Below, piece after piece: positions 17,703-25,631 of a stretch of 64,000 nucleotides of DNA. The stretch comes from Flavobacterium aquaticum (lineage in GTDB: Bacteria > Bacteroidota > Bacteroidia > Flavobacteriales > Flavobacteriaceae): the NCBI RefSeq assembly GCF_003259835.1, contig NZ_QLMI01000005.1:186001-250000 (forward strand). The letters run 5' to 3'. Within the stretch, counting starts at the first letter, position 1. The number at the start of each line of letters is the position of its first letter. The notes under the pieces were generated by a model. That model was not told the origin of the DNA. It ran no database searches and saw only the letters and a program-made list of their open reading frames with translations. Made by a program: the position numbers and the translations under genes.

Positions 17703-18881
17703 TTATGCTTTTTCAATAACAATTGCCGAAGCACCACCACCACCATTACAAATAGCAGCCGCACCAATTTTAGCATTGTTTTGGTTTAAAACATTGATTA
17801 AAGTAACGATAATTCTTGCTCCAGAACATCCTAGAGGATGACCTAAAGAAACCGCACCACCGTTTACATTGATTTTATCATTGTCTAATCCTAAGATTTG
17901 CGCATTTGCTAATCCAACTACAGCGAAAGCTTCATTGAATTCGAAGAAATCAACATCAGCAACTGTTAAACCAGCTTTGTCTAATGCTTTTGGTAATGCT
18001 TTTGCAGGTGCAGTTGTAAACCATTTTGGTTCTTGAGCCGCATCAGCGTATGATTTAATGTAAGCTAATGGAGTTAATCCTAAAGATTGCGCTTTTTCTT
18101 CGCTCATTAATACTAAAGCCGCAGCACCGTCATTAATAGTGGAAGCGTTAGCAGCAGTAACTGTTCCTTCTTTTGTGAAAACAGCAGTTAATGAAGGGAT
18201 TTTATCTAATTTTACGTTAGTAAATTCTTCATCTTTAGTAACTACGATAGCGTCACCTCTTCTTTGAGGAACTTCTACTGGAACAATTTCTGCATCAAAT
18301 TTACCAGCTTCCCACGCAGCTGCAGAACGCTCATACGATTGAATTGCGAAGTTATCTTGCGCTTCTCTTGTAATGTTGTATTCTGATGCACATAAGTCGG
18401 CACAAACACCCATAGCGTTGTTATCGTATGCGTCAGTTAAACCGTCTTTTTGCATTCCGTCAATTAAAGAAGTTGGTCCGAATTTAACTCCGTTTCTTAA
18501 ATGAACGTAATGAGGAATCAAACTCATGTTTTCCATACCACCAGCAACAACGATTTCAGCATCGCCAGCCATGATAGCTTGAGCACCTTGCATAACAGCT
18601 TTCATACCACTAGCACAAACTTTATTTACAGTAGTACAAGCTACACTTTCAGATAAACCAGCGTATAAAGCGGCTTGTCTTGCAGGAGCTTGGCCGTTAC
18701 CAGCTTGAACTACGTTACCCATTAAAACTTCGTCAACTAATTTAGGGTCTAAATTGATTTTATTTAAAGCGCCTTTGATGGCAGCAGCACCTAATTTTGT
18801 AGCAGGTACACTAGATAAAGCTCCCATGAAACTTCCAATTGGAGTTCTTACGGCAGAAACGATAACTACTTTTTTATTCAT
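17703..18881 (-). CDS. acetyl-CoA C-acetyltransferase (thiolase)
   Basis: This 392-residue thiolase condenses or cleaves acetyl-CoA and acetoacetyl-CoA. It carries the acyl-accepting Cys89 (VNKVCASGMKA), His348 in GHPLGCSGAR and Cys378 in ICNGGGGAS. The length and the NEAFAVVGLANA block fit the biosynthetic and short-chain class (AtoB/PhaA). It could serve leucine or fatty-acid breakdown or the start of mevalonate synthesis; no neighbouring gene decides this. The 5' region up to the tRNA genes contains hairpins that could lie in its leader. Confidence 0.92.
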   Translation of the reverse strand: MNKKVVIVSAVRTPIGSFMGALSSVPATKLGAAAIKGALNKINLDPKLVDEVLMGNVVQAGNGQAPARQAALYAGLSESVACTTVNKVCASGMKAVMQGAQAIMAGDAEIVVAGGMENMSLIPHYVHLRNGVKFGPTSLIDGMQKDGLTDAYDNNAMGVCADLCASEYNITREAQDNFAIQSYERSAAAWEAGKFDAEIVPVEVPQRRGDAIVVTKDEEFTNVKLDKIPSLTAVFTKEGTVTAANASTINDGAAALVLMSEEKAQSLGLTPLAYIKSYADAAQEPKWFTTAPAKALPKALDKAGLTVADVDFFEFNEAFAVVGLANAQILGLDNDKINVNGGAVSLGHPLGCSGARIIVTLINVLNQNNAKIGAAAICNGGGGASAIVIEKA

Positions 18882-19244
18882 ATATTTAAATTTTATTTAT
18901 TAGCGGTAATATATGTTATCGCCTTTCTATTTAAAGGTATTTGCTTTGGCAAACTTTTAGTTAGTGGCGATTTCATGATAGAAAGGTTTTTATTTGAATT
19001 GCGAATTTACTATTTTTATTCGAATTGAGGCAAGGTTTTTGTTGATATTCTAAGTTGAAATCGAATTTTATTTTGATATTACTAATTTGATTTCATTTTT
19101 ATTGAAAAGCTATTGTATTGATTGTAAGCGTTTTTTTAGAAATAAGAAAAATATATTGAAAAAAACTCCCTAAAATGTTGTATAATTAAGAATGAAAATA
19201 TACATTTGCAACCGCAAAAAAGATAAGTTCTTACAACAATAATA
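18882..19244. other. intergenic region upstream of the thiolase gene and the tRNA cluster
   Basis: No gene is visible. On the thiolase side, CCTTTCTAT (18922-18930) can pair with ATAGAAAGG (18978-18986), enclosing a smaller TTTGC/GCAAA hairpin at 18940-18953. The tRNA promoter lies at 19178-19208. The rest is plain AT-rich sequence. Confidence 0.6.
19178..19208 (+). promoter_or_regulatory. tRNA operon promoter
   Basis: TTG (19178-19180), a 20-base spacer and a perfect TACATTTG -7 box (19201-19208) precede the first tRNA by 36 bases. Confidence 0.65.
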
Positions 19245-19328
19245 GGAGAGGTGCCGGAGTGGTAACGGAGCAGATTGCTAATCTGTCGACGGGTAACCGT
19301 CGCCAGGGTTCGAGTCCCTGTCTCTCCG
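19245..19328 (+). tRNA. tRNA-Ser (GCT)
   Basis: The acceptor arm GGAGAGG pairs with TCTCTCC, and G19328 is the discriminator. The anticodon stem GCAGA/TCTGT encloses the loop TTGCTAA, giving anticodon GCT for AGC and AGU codons. A long variable arm (CGACGGGTAACCGTCG) confirms a class II serine tRNA, and the T loop is TTCGAGT. CCA is not encoded. Confidence 0.96.
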
Positions 19329-19340
19329 CTTTTTTGTTTT

Positions 19341-19415
19341 CGGGGTGTAGCGTAGCCCGGTTATCGCGCCTGCTTTGGGAGCAGGAGGCCGCAGGTTCGA
19401 ATCCTGCCACCCCGA
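19341..19415 (+). tRNA. tRNA-Pro (TGG)
   Basis: The acceptor CGGGGTG pairs with CACCCCG, with A19415 as discriminator. The anticodon stem CCTGC/GCAGG holds loop TTTGGGA, anticodon TGG. The T arm is GCAGG-TTCGAAT-CCTGC. CCA is not encoded. Confidence 0.96.
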
Positions 19416-19428
19416 CGATAATAAAATA

Positions 19429-19502
19429 GGTTGCGTAGCTCAGCTGGATAGAGCAACTCACTTCTAATGAGTAGGTCCCAGGTTCGAATCCTGGCGCGAT
19501 CA
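19429..19502 (+). tRNA. tRNA-Arg (TCT)
   Basis: The acceptor GGTTGCG pairs with CGCGATC using two G-T wobbles, with A19502 as discriminator. The anticodon stem ACTCA/TGAGT holds loop CTTCTAA, anticodon TCT for AGA/AGG. The T arm is CCAGG-TTCGAAT-CCTGG. It is the last tRNA of the cluster, and the accessory cassette region begins about 80 bases downstream. Confidence 0.95.
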
Positions 19503-19503
19503 C

Positions 19504-19532
19504 AAAAAGCCTTGCAAACGCAAGGCTTTTTT
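19504..19532 (+). terminator. terminator of the tRNA operon
   Basis: AAAAAGCCTTGC pairs with GCAAGGCTTTTT directly after tRNA-Arg, followed by more T residues. Confidence 0.88.
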
Positions 19533-19579
19533 GTTTTTATACTTTCCTGAAATGTTTTTATTTTGGTTAAAAAGTTTAG

Positions 19580-19608
19580 TATATTTGATGATATAAGCAA
19601 GTTGGCAG
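19580..19608 (+). promoter_or_regulatory. -7 box plus cassette-start GTTGGCAG box
   Basis: A perfect TATATTTG -7 box (19580-19587) is followed by GTTGGCAGTAATTG starting at 19601. The GTTGGCAG word recurs at 20367-20374, at the outer end of the attC-like element. No matching left arm lies upstream here. The layout therefore resembles a promoter reading across a recombination point into the first cassette gene. The -33 element is weak (TTG at a spacing of only 14). Confidence 0.4.
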
Positions 19609-19626
19609 TAATTGTAAACAGACACG

Positions 19627-20220
19627 ATGACAAAAGAAGATTTTCAGAAATTATGGACTTTAAATTACCCTGACACAGTTCCGATTTCATATCTGTTCAA
19701 ACACGACTATACTGACAGGTGGTTTAGAATTCATAGTTTACCTGAATCAAAGCGTTATCCAGAAGGTGAAAACGAATGGCAAGTTCTTCTTTCACGACAA
19801 AATGAGATTATTACAAACTTATTCGGACTTGAAACTCCAATATTAATTGTGACAGGTGAATATAATTGGGGAGGCGACCGACAAATTCACATAACTGACG
19901 AGGAAGAAATCTTTAAGCAATTTTCATTTGTTCGACTTGACAACATTGAGTTGCATAAAATTGACGCTGAACAATATGACGAGCCTGACATTTATAGACC
20001 AGCATTTGCACAGACAATTTGGAAGCCAAATTATCACGACAAACTTTTAAGGGAAATTGCAAATGACAACACAAGAGCATTTTTTATTTCATTTGACAAA
20101 AAAATTATAGTTGCACCTTATGACGGTGGCGTTGACTTTGTGCTTAAAGACAGTTTGACAAAGGAAAACTATAAAAACAAATATAAACAATGGTTATCGG
20201 AACGAGAAGATGGATATTAA
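19627..20220 (+). CDS. DUF3885-like protein, probable transferred cassette gene
   Basis: This 197-residue soluble protein resembles the DUF3885 group. The N-terminal part contains YLFKHDYTDRWFRIHSLP and LIVTGEYNWGG; the C-terminal part reads RAFFISFDKKIIVAPYDGG and ends with an aromatic, charged helix. I know of no confirmed function; some DUF3885-type proteins sit beside polymorphic toxins. Nearly all Asp codons are GAC (about sixteen against two GAT), whereas core genes here prefer GAT. That points to recent transfer. It lies between a GTTGGCAG box and an attC-like inverted repeat that begins 20 bases after the stop. Confidence 0.6.
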   Translation: MTKEDFQKLWTLNYPDTVPISYLFKHDYTDRWFRIHSLPESKRYPEGENEWQVLLSRQNEIITNLFGLETPILIVTGEYNWGGDRQIHITDEEEIFKQFSFVRLDNIELHKIDAEQYDEPDIYRPAFAQTIWKPNYHDKLLREIANDNTRAFFISFDKKIIVAPYDGGVDFVLKDSLTKENYKNKYKQWLSEREDGY

Positions 20221-20240
20221 ACACGAAATAAAAACAACTA

Positions 20241-20374
20241 CTGCCAACATCGGTTTGGCAATATGGCGGCTGAAGTGCTTCTATGAAAAATTTGTGCATG
20301 GTTCAACAGCAGTAATTCTAATGAGCTTTTGTGCGAAAAATCCGCCACATCGCCAAGCCGAAAACCGTTGGCAG
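20241..20374 (+). repeat. attC-like long inverted repeat A
   Basis: The outer arms CTGCCAAC (20241-20248) and GTTGGCAG (20367-20374) pair perfectly. The inner arms CGGTTTGGC-A-ATATGGCGG (20251-20269) and CCGCCACAT-C-GCCAAGCCG (20342-20360) pair with two mismatches. Between outer and inner arms are two unpaired bases on the left and six on the right, the kind of asymmetry found in attC sites. The loop is about 72 bases. It begins 20 bases after the cassette 1 stop, and the next gene starts 33 bases beyond it. The core bases do not match the classical GTTRRRY consensus. Confidence 0.7.
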
Positions 20375-20406
20375 CATTAGTGAAAAACTTGACTTATAAA
20401 AACTTA

Positions 20407-20724
20407 ATGAAGTTTAAAACCTTTGAAATTTTGATTAGCAAAATAATAAATTTTATTAGAAACCTTAACCTAGCATTTTTAATTTCAATTTTATATGTTG
20501 GACTTGGTACATTTACAGTTTGTTCTGTTTATGGTTCTGACACTTTCTATGGTGAATGGACAGTTTTTGCACTTCTTGTTACTTTTCCAGTATCAATAAT
20601 TAGTTTTGGGTACAGATATGCTGAGCCTAATAGCTTTCTCCCTGTATTCATTATTCAATTTATAATGTTCATTATTACATTTTTAATCTTAAGTTCATTA
20701 ATAAAAAATAAAACTTTGCGATAA
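20407..20724 (+). CDS. small membrane protein of cassette 2, hypothetical
   Basis: The 105-residue protein has three hydrophobic segments (about 20-44, 51-70 and 78-99) and a basic C-terminus (LIKNKTLR). The start at 20407 (MKFKTFEILIS) is preferred over upstream in-frame codons, because those would lie inside the attC-like element. It is not recognised. It occupies the second position of the cassette-like array, and the left core of another element begins nine bases after its stop. Confidence 0.5.
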   Translation: MKFKTFEILISKIINFIRNLNLAFLISILYVGLGTFTVCSVYGSDTFYGEWTVFALLVTFPVSIISFGYRYAEPNSFLPVFIIQFIMFIITFLILSSLIKNKTLR

Positions 20725-20733
20725 CTACAAAAG

Positions 20734-20756
20734 CCAACAACGGTTTACTAAAATGC
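20734..20756 (+). repeat. partial attC-like element C (left arm only)
   Basis: CCAACAACGGTTTACTAAAATGC carries the AACANCGGTTT left core seen in elements A and B, nine bases after a stop codon. No complementary right arm was found in the next 130 bases, so the element looks truncated. Confidence 0.45.
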
Positions 20757-20864
20757 CCACTTCCAGATTTCCCTTAGGAAAATCAGCTGTTCAATAGAAT
20801 TTTAGTTCTATTTATAAAGGCTTATTGTCAGTTTAACATCACTGAAATAAAGACTCAAAACGAC

Positions 20865-21434
20865 TTACTCCACACACTTCAAAAACTGCACAAAATAACT
20901 ATCGGGTTTAGAAGTTGTTTTTAATGTTTCTGAGTTTAATTCGCTTTTAAGCACGTAATCTTTAGTTTCTCCTGAAAATTGAATGCGCATTAAACTTATT
21001 GGACTGTTTTTTAGTTCTTCGTAATTTGTTTTGGTAAAATAAAAATAACCCGTTAAGATTCTTATATTGTTGTTTTCTCCTGAATCGTACATTAATTCAC
21101 TACAAATTTCTTCATCAGTATTTATTAATGTAATAATTTTTCCATTCATTAATTGTAAAATGATTTTTGAGTTTTTGGCAATACAACTCGTTTTAATAAA
21201 ATCTTTACTTTTTTGTAATTGTTGAATGCTTAATATTGGAATTCCATTGTTGTTTAAAAGTCCAAAAAACAAATATTCATTCGTGTTTCCAAATATTTTT
21301 TCGTGCATTAAAACATTTGGTAAGACTTTTAATGAAGTTGAATCGGTTTTTTCTTCAATGTCATAAATGCAGTCTTTTTTTTGAGCATTAACACTTAGTG
21401 TTAGTAATAATAGCAGCGATAAAAGGTGTTTCAT
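20865..21434 (-). CDS. hypothetical secreted protein
   Basis: The 189-residue protein begins with a signal peptide (MKHLLSLLLLLTLSVNAQ) that starts at 21434; the frame extends seven codons upstream, which is unlikely to be used. The mature part has two Cys near its start (CIYDIEE) and end (LKCVE) and one pair in the middle. The residue pattern is beta-rich, with ILQLMNGKIITLINTDEE and IRILTGYFYFT. No family is recognised. The THUMP-like methyltransferase gene ends six bases upstream, so the two may be co-transcribed. Confidence 0.55.
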   Translation of the reverse strand: MKHLLSLLLLLTLSVNAQKKDCIYDIEEKTDSTSLKVLPNVLMHEKIFGNTNEYLFFGLLNNNGIPILSIQQLQKSKDFIKTSCIAKNSKIILQLMNGKIITLINTDEEICSELMYDSGENNNIRILTGYFYFTKTNYEELKNSPISLMRIQFSGETKDYVLKSELNSETLKTTSKPDSYFVQFLKCVE

Positions 21435-21439
21435 TTGGA

Positions 21440-22618
21440 TTATAATTTGGTGCAAAGTAAAATTATTTTTTCATTATTCATATTTGTGGTGAAAAAAGCA
21501 AAAACTGTTCCACCATCGGTAATCTTGTATTTTTTCTTAATTTCTTCTGGTTTTATAGGGAAATTTCGAGTGGAAACATTCATTTTTTTGCCTTGTATGA
21601 ATTGTGAAATTTCTTTTTTCTGAAACGGAATAATCGCATCAATTTGAAATTTTCTTCCCGGAAAATCAATAAGTTCATCCGAAGTGTATAAATGCGAATG
21701 TTGGTGCAATTTTCCAACAGCGAACAATTCGGAAACCGCTTCAAAACCGCCTGATTTCATTAGAGATGCGTTTGGTTCGTACAGATATTTTTTGGGTAAA
21801 CTAAAAGATGCAAAATACGATTTTGTGCTTTCAATTTTGGTAATTACTTGCTTTTCTTTTTCTAAATTAACCGCAATAATTTCTGGAGATGCGTCGAAAT
21901 TTTTCTCAATTTTCCAGAGCAATTCTTTTACTTCATTATCAACTGCAACAATGTGAATTTCAGCCACATTTTTCAATTCTAATAAACCCGCATGAAGATC
22001 TAAAATAGGAGCAGTTTTGATTAAAATCGTATCGGTAAATTGATAATAAAAATCTTGTAATTCAACTACATTGGGTAAACAATCGGCTAACATAAAAACT
22101 TTGCCTTTAGCATCATTTCTTCTGGAAGGATCGATGTAAATGCAATCGAACTTTTGATTCAATTGTTCTAAAATTTGAGTGCTATCACCTTGATAACATT
22201 CAATATTTGTGGATTTTAAAACTTCAAAATTATGTTTTACGATTTGAGATAAATCCGCATTCAATTCGCAATGAATAACCGATAGGAATTGTTTTGAAAA
22301 GAAATAATCGTCAATGCCAAATCCTCCAGTACAATCAATCAAATTTTCTCCTGAAACTAAGGAAGCTTTATATTTAGCTGTAGTTTCTGACGAAGTTTGT
22401 TCGATGGAAATTTTCTCAGGATAAATGATATTTTCAGCAGAAAACCAGGTTGGAAGTTTATCTTTCGCTTTCTTTTTTGCAATTATTTGATTGATGAGAA
22501 CCGAATAATTAACTTCAGGAAACGGATTTTTCTTCAAAGCCAACTTTGAACTATCCGAATTCAGATTTTGATTGATAAAATCTTGTATTTCAGTTTGTAA
22601 AAGAGATTCTAAATTCAA
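21440..22618 (-). CDS. class I SAM methyltransferase with THUMP-like domain
   Basis: The 392-residue protein has a Rossmann methyltransferase core with SAM motif I LIDCTGGFGIDDYFFS (about residue 93 on) and motif IV IYIDPSRRND. A C-terminal THUMP-like region follows (about 300-392; FPIKPEEIKKKYKITDGGTVFAFFTT). Proteins of this layout are annotated as RNA methyltransferase-like, and a tRNA or rRNA substrate is likely but not identified. The N-terminal helical part (residues 1-80) is typical of the Bacteroidota group. The gene overlaps neither neighbour but is packed within two bases of the AI-2E gene. Confidence 0.8.
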   Translation of the reverse strand: MNLESLLQTEIQDFINQNLNSDSSKLALKKNPFPEVNYSVLINQIIAKKKAKDKLPTWFSAENIIYPEKISIEQTSSETTAKYKASLVSGENLIDCTGGFGIDDYFFSKQFLSVIHCELNADLSQIVKHNFEVLKSTNIECYQGDSTQILEQLNQKFDCIYIDPSRRNDAKGKVFMLADCLPNVVELQDFYYQFTDTILIKTAPILDLHAGLLELKNVAEIHIVAVDNEVKELLWKIEKNFDASPEIIAVNLEKEKQVITKIESTKSYFASFSLPKKYLYEPNASLMKSGGFEAVSELFAVGKLHQHSHLYTSDELIDFPGRKFQIDAIIPFQKKEISQFIQGKKMNVSTRNFPIKPEEIKKKYKITDGGTVFAFFTTNMNNEKIILLCTKL

Positions 22619-22620
22619 AA

Positions 22621-23715
22621 CTATAAGTTTTTTGTGAGGGCTTTGATGATTTTATTTTCGGGTAAAAATTCTTTTCCAATTACTTTTAATGAGGTATAAA
22701 ACGGAACGGCGATAATCATTCCGGTAATTCCAAATAAAATTCCAGCAATTAAAATCACTAAGAAAATTTCCAAAGGATGAGAATTAGTGCTTTTTGAAAA
22801 AATTAAAGGCGAACTAATATTGTTGTCAATCAATTGTACAACAAACATTCCAATTAAAACATAAATCGTTGTTGGCAAAGTTTCTGAAGCAAAATCAGCA
22901 CCAGTTCCAATACTGCTAATCATGATTAATATTCCGGCTACAAAAGTGGCGATAATTGGACCTACATAAGGAACAATATTGAAAACTGCACATAAGAGCG
23001 CAATGATTAAAGCGTTTTCTACTCCAAAAATTAGAAATACAATGAAGTATAAAACTAAAATAATAAATAATTGTAAAAGCAATCCTAAAAAGTATTTAGA
23101 AAGCATTTCGTTTATTTTTTCTACAGAATTTAAAACTTTTTCTTTTTGATTTACAGGTAAAATATTTTTGAAAGCTATTGAAAATGAACTTCTTTCTTTC
23201 AGAATAAAGAATGAAATAAAAAGAACAGAAGCTAAACCCATTCCGATATTTCCAACGGTACTAACTATATTATTCAAAAAGTTTGGAATGAATTCAAAAT
23301 TAGAGAATGAGGTAAGGTTTGAACTTTTTGCAATTTGTTGTAAATCTATATTGTGTGAATTTAAATATATAGTGACATCATTAAGTAGTCTATTGTAATT
23401 GTTTTCTAGGGAATTAATGTCTAAAAGTGATAAATTTTCACCTTGCGAAATAATTAATGGAACAAATAGTAAAACGATTCCAGATATTAAAAAAATAACT
23501 AATAGTAAAGAAACAACGACAGCTAATGTATTTCTGAATTTTAGTTTTCGTCTTAAAAATAATACTAAAGGATAAAGTAAAAGCGAAAATACAACTGAAA
23601 CTATACAGTAAACAATAACGGTTGCAACTTTATACAAGAAAAATAACAGAAGTAAAATAGATGCAATTATAGCAACCGCTCTTACAATTCCGAAGGATAA
23701 TTCTTTTGAAGTCAT
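22621..23715 (-). CDS. AI-2E/PerM family transporter
   Basis: The 364-residue membrane protein fits the AI-2E family exporter (UPF0118). Two N-terminal helix pairs run to about residue 90, a soluble section about 95-150 follows, and then come paired helices with GVENALIIALLCAVFNIVPYVGP. The PYVGP motif and the NNISSPLIFSKSTNSHPLEIF loop are diagnostic. Family members export autoinducer-2 in some bacteria and act as sodium/proton antiporters in others, so the substrate cannot be named. It lies directly upstream of, and is probably co-transcribed with, the methyltransferase gene. Confidence 0.87.
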   Translation of the reverse strand: MTSKELSFGIVRAVAIIASILLLLFFLYKVATVIVYCIVSVVFSLLLYPLVLFLRRKLKFRNTLAVVVSLLLVIFLISGIVLLFVPLIISQGENLSLLDINSLENNYNRLLNDVTIYLNSHNIDLQQIAKSSNLTSFSNFEFIPNFLNNIVSTVGNIGMGLASVLFISFFILKERSSFSIAFKNILPVNQKEKVLNSVEKINEMLSKYFLGLLLQLFIILVLYFIVFLIFGVENALIIALLCAVFNIVPYVGPIIATFVAGILIMISSIGTGADFASETLPTTIYVLIGMFVVQLIDNNISSPLIFSKSTNSHPLEIFLVILIAGILFGITGMIIAVPFYTSLKVIGKEFLPENKIIKALTKNL

Positions 23716-23747
23716 TTATTTTCTTTTTTGCTAAAATAAAAAAAACT

Positions 23748-23770
23748 CACCACATAATGGTGAGTTTTGC
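23748..23770 (-). terminator. terminator of the M43 protease gene
   Basis: AAAACTCACCA pairs with TGGTGAGTTTT around a short loop. On the minus strand a T-run follows, 27 bases after the stop at 23797. Confidence 0.78.
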
Positions 23771-23796
23771 AAATTAACTCAAATGTTTCATTTGAT

Positions 23797-24753
23797 TTAT
23801 GGCTGAGCAAATGAAAATCTTGATCCTCCAGAAGCAAAAATGGCTAACATTCTGCTTTTTTGTCCGTTTGAAAACATGTACATACCTGCATCATCTGTAT
23901 AATCCATGTAATTCATAGTCATTTCAATTGGTGTTCCTGCACATGTAGAGTAGTGAGGGAAAGCTGGCATTCCATAATTAGCTGTATTGTGAGTAGGAGT
24001 ATCGCTTACTAAATCGCTTCCGCAAGTAGCATCTCCCCATATGTGTCTTAAATTCATCCAGTGACCTACTTCGTGAGTTGCTGTTCTTCCTTTGTTGAAA
24101 GGAGCTGTAGCAGTACCAGTAGTCCCTAAATATTTAGAATCGATAACAACTCCATCAGTTGCTGATGAACCACCTGGGAATTGTGCATAACCCAAAATTC
24201 CTCCACCAATAGTACAAACCCATAAGTTTAACTTAGTTGTTGGAGATGTTGGTGCAATTCCTCCTTGATTTGCTTTTTTCATGGCATCACGAGTTCCCCA
24301 TGATGTTTTTGTTGTTGATTTTCTGTAAACAGCGTCTAATACAAATGTAATTCCAACATTAGCTTTAACGCCTGAGAAAGTTGTAGGTACTTGGTTAAAA
24401 TCGCTATTTAAAGCATTAAAATCTTTATTAAGCACATCAATTTGAGATTGAATTTGAGTCAAAGAGATGTTTTCAGCAGCTGTTCTATATAATACGTTTA
24501 CAACAACAGGGATTTCAATTCTGCCATTAACTAACCTTCCGTTTGTAATTGCATTTTGAGTGAAATTTTCAATTTCTTGCATTTTTGCAGCTAATTCGGG
24601 ATTTTCTCTTAGCTGTTGCTCATGAACTTCATGAGAAGCACAACCTCTGTGTCTGTGTGCCGTTGTTGTAGATTCGCTTGAAGTGTTTGATTCATCATTA
24701 CTACATGAAACTAATAACAGTAAAGAAACTGCTGATAAAAGGATTTTTTTCAT
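23797..24753 (-). CDS. M43-family (pappalysin-like) zinc metalloprotease lipoprotein
   Basis: The 318-residue protein has a type II signal peptide ending LLLLVSC, with Cys17 as lipidation site. A prodomain-like helix follows, then an M43 metallopeptidase domain. The zinc site is HEVGHWMNLRH (His227, Glu228, His231, His237), and the Met-turn phrase MTMNYMDYTDD lies near residue 290. Cys pairs (AGT and ATCGSD contexts) likely form disulfides. Cytophagalysin-type relatives are secreted. This one ends shortly after the catalytic domain (SRFSFAQP) and carries no T9SS sorting domain, so it is probably attached to the outer membrane by its lipid. Confidence 0.9.
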   Translation of the reverse strand: MKKILLSAVSLLLLVSCSNDESNTSSESTTTAHRHRGCASHEVHEQQLRENPELAAKMQEIENFTQNAITNGRLVNGRIEIPVVVNVLYRTAAENISLTQIQSQIDVLNKDFNALNSDFNQVPTTFSGVKANVGITFVLDAVYRKSTTKTSWGTRDAMKKANQGGIAPTSPTTKLNLWVCTIGGGILGYAQFPGGSSATDGVVIDSKYLGTTGTATAPFNKGRTATHEVGHWMNLRHIWGDATCGSDLVSDTPTHNTANYGMPAFPHYSTCAGTPIEMTMNYMDYTDDAGMYMFSNGQKSRMLAIFASGGSRFSFAQP

Positions 24754-24992
24754 AAATAATACATTTTAGTTAGTTGATATGGTTAGTTAACATTTTTATA
24801 ACGATTTTTTTATTTTTTTAGTATAATGTTTGTGTTTCTTTACATTAAATCAAAGTTTATGTAAAAATTATGTAACACTATTTTTCGTTTAAAAATGATA
24901 ATAAATCAAAATTAAAAGGTATTGAAAAATAAATTGCTGTAGTTTTTCTGCATATTTTAATAAAAACTAATTTTTTTCTTCAAAATAAAGAA

Positions 24993-25631
24993 TTAATTTT
25001 TAAATGCATAATTTAATATGTTAGCTCCCATTTTTAGGGCTTTTTCTCTAACACTTTGAGGATTGTTATGAACTTCTGTATCTTCCCAACCATCACCTAA
25101 GTCAGTTTCGTAGGTGTAAAGAAGTACAATTCTACCTTCGATAAAGATTCCAAAAGCTTGTGGTTTTTGATTGTCGTGTTCGTGGATTTTAGGTAATCCA
25201 CTAGGAAAATTAAAAGGTTCTTGAAATAAAATGTGGTTGGAAGGAATTTCTGTAAACGGATTATCAGGAAATATTTTTTTTATTTCTTTTCGAATGTATT
25301 CATTCATTCCGTAATTGTCATCAATATGTAAAAATCCTCCTGAAGTAAGGTAATTTCTTAGATTAATTACATCATTAGCGCTAAAAACTACGTTTCCGTG
25401 ACCCGTCATGTGCACAAAAGGATAGGAAAATATCTCAGCACTTCCCACTTCAACTGTTGCGATTTTAGTGTTTAAATTAGTTTTGATATTTTGATTGCAA
25501 AATTTAGCCAAATTAGGTAAAGAAGTCGGATTCGCATACCAATCGCCACCACCAGAATATTTAGCAACAGCAATTTCTTGGGTAAAACCCAAATTCCAAA
25601 CTAATATTATAAGGACTAAAAATCTATTCAT
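24993..25631 (-). CDS. DUF4159 domain protein, secreted
   Basis: The 212-residue protein starts with a signal peptide (MNRFLVLIILVWNLGFTQ). The mature part matches DUF4159: KYSGGGDWYANPTSLPNLAKF, VHMTGHGNVVFSANDVINLRNYL, and GGFLHIDDNYGMNEYIRKEI. The fold is related to glutamine-amidotransferase-like domains, but no catalytic role is established. Its start overlaps the end of rsmE by eight bases, so the two are co-transcribed and probably translationally coupled with tsaD upstream. Confidence 0.83.
   Translation of the reverse strand: MNRFLVLIILVWNLGFTQEIAVAKYSGGGDWYANPTSLPNLAKFCNQNIKTNLNTKIATVEVGSAEIFSYPFVHMTGHGNVVFSANDVINLRNYLTSGGFLHIDDNYGMNEYIRKEIKKIFPDNPFTEIPSNHILFQEPFNFPSGLPKIHEHDNQKPQAFGIFIEGRIVLLYTYETDLGDGWEDTEVHNNPQSVREKALKMGANILNYAFKN

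Noticed and set aside
19231..19690. Open frames on the minus strand across the tRNA genes
   Set aside because: They read antisense through three well-formed tRNAs and their terminator, and the peptides show Cys/Arg-rich composition typical of antisense tRNA translation.
20241..20374. Element A as an ordinary rho-independent terminator
   Set aside because: The loop is about 72 bases, there is no T-run after the right arm, and a second copy shares only the ends, which does not fit a terminator.
19504..20860. Prophage or genomic island integrated at tRNA-Arg
   Set aside because: No integrase gene and no direct repeat of the tRNA 3' end was found downstream in the window.
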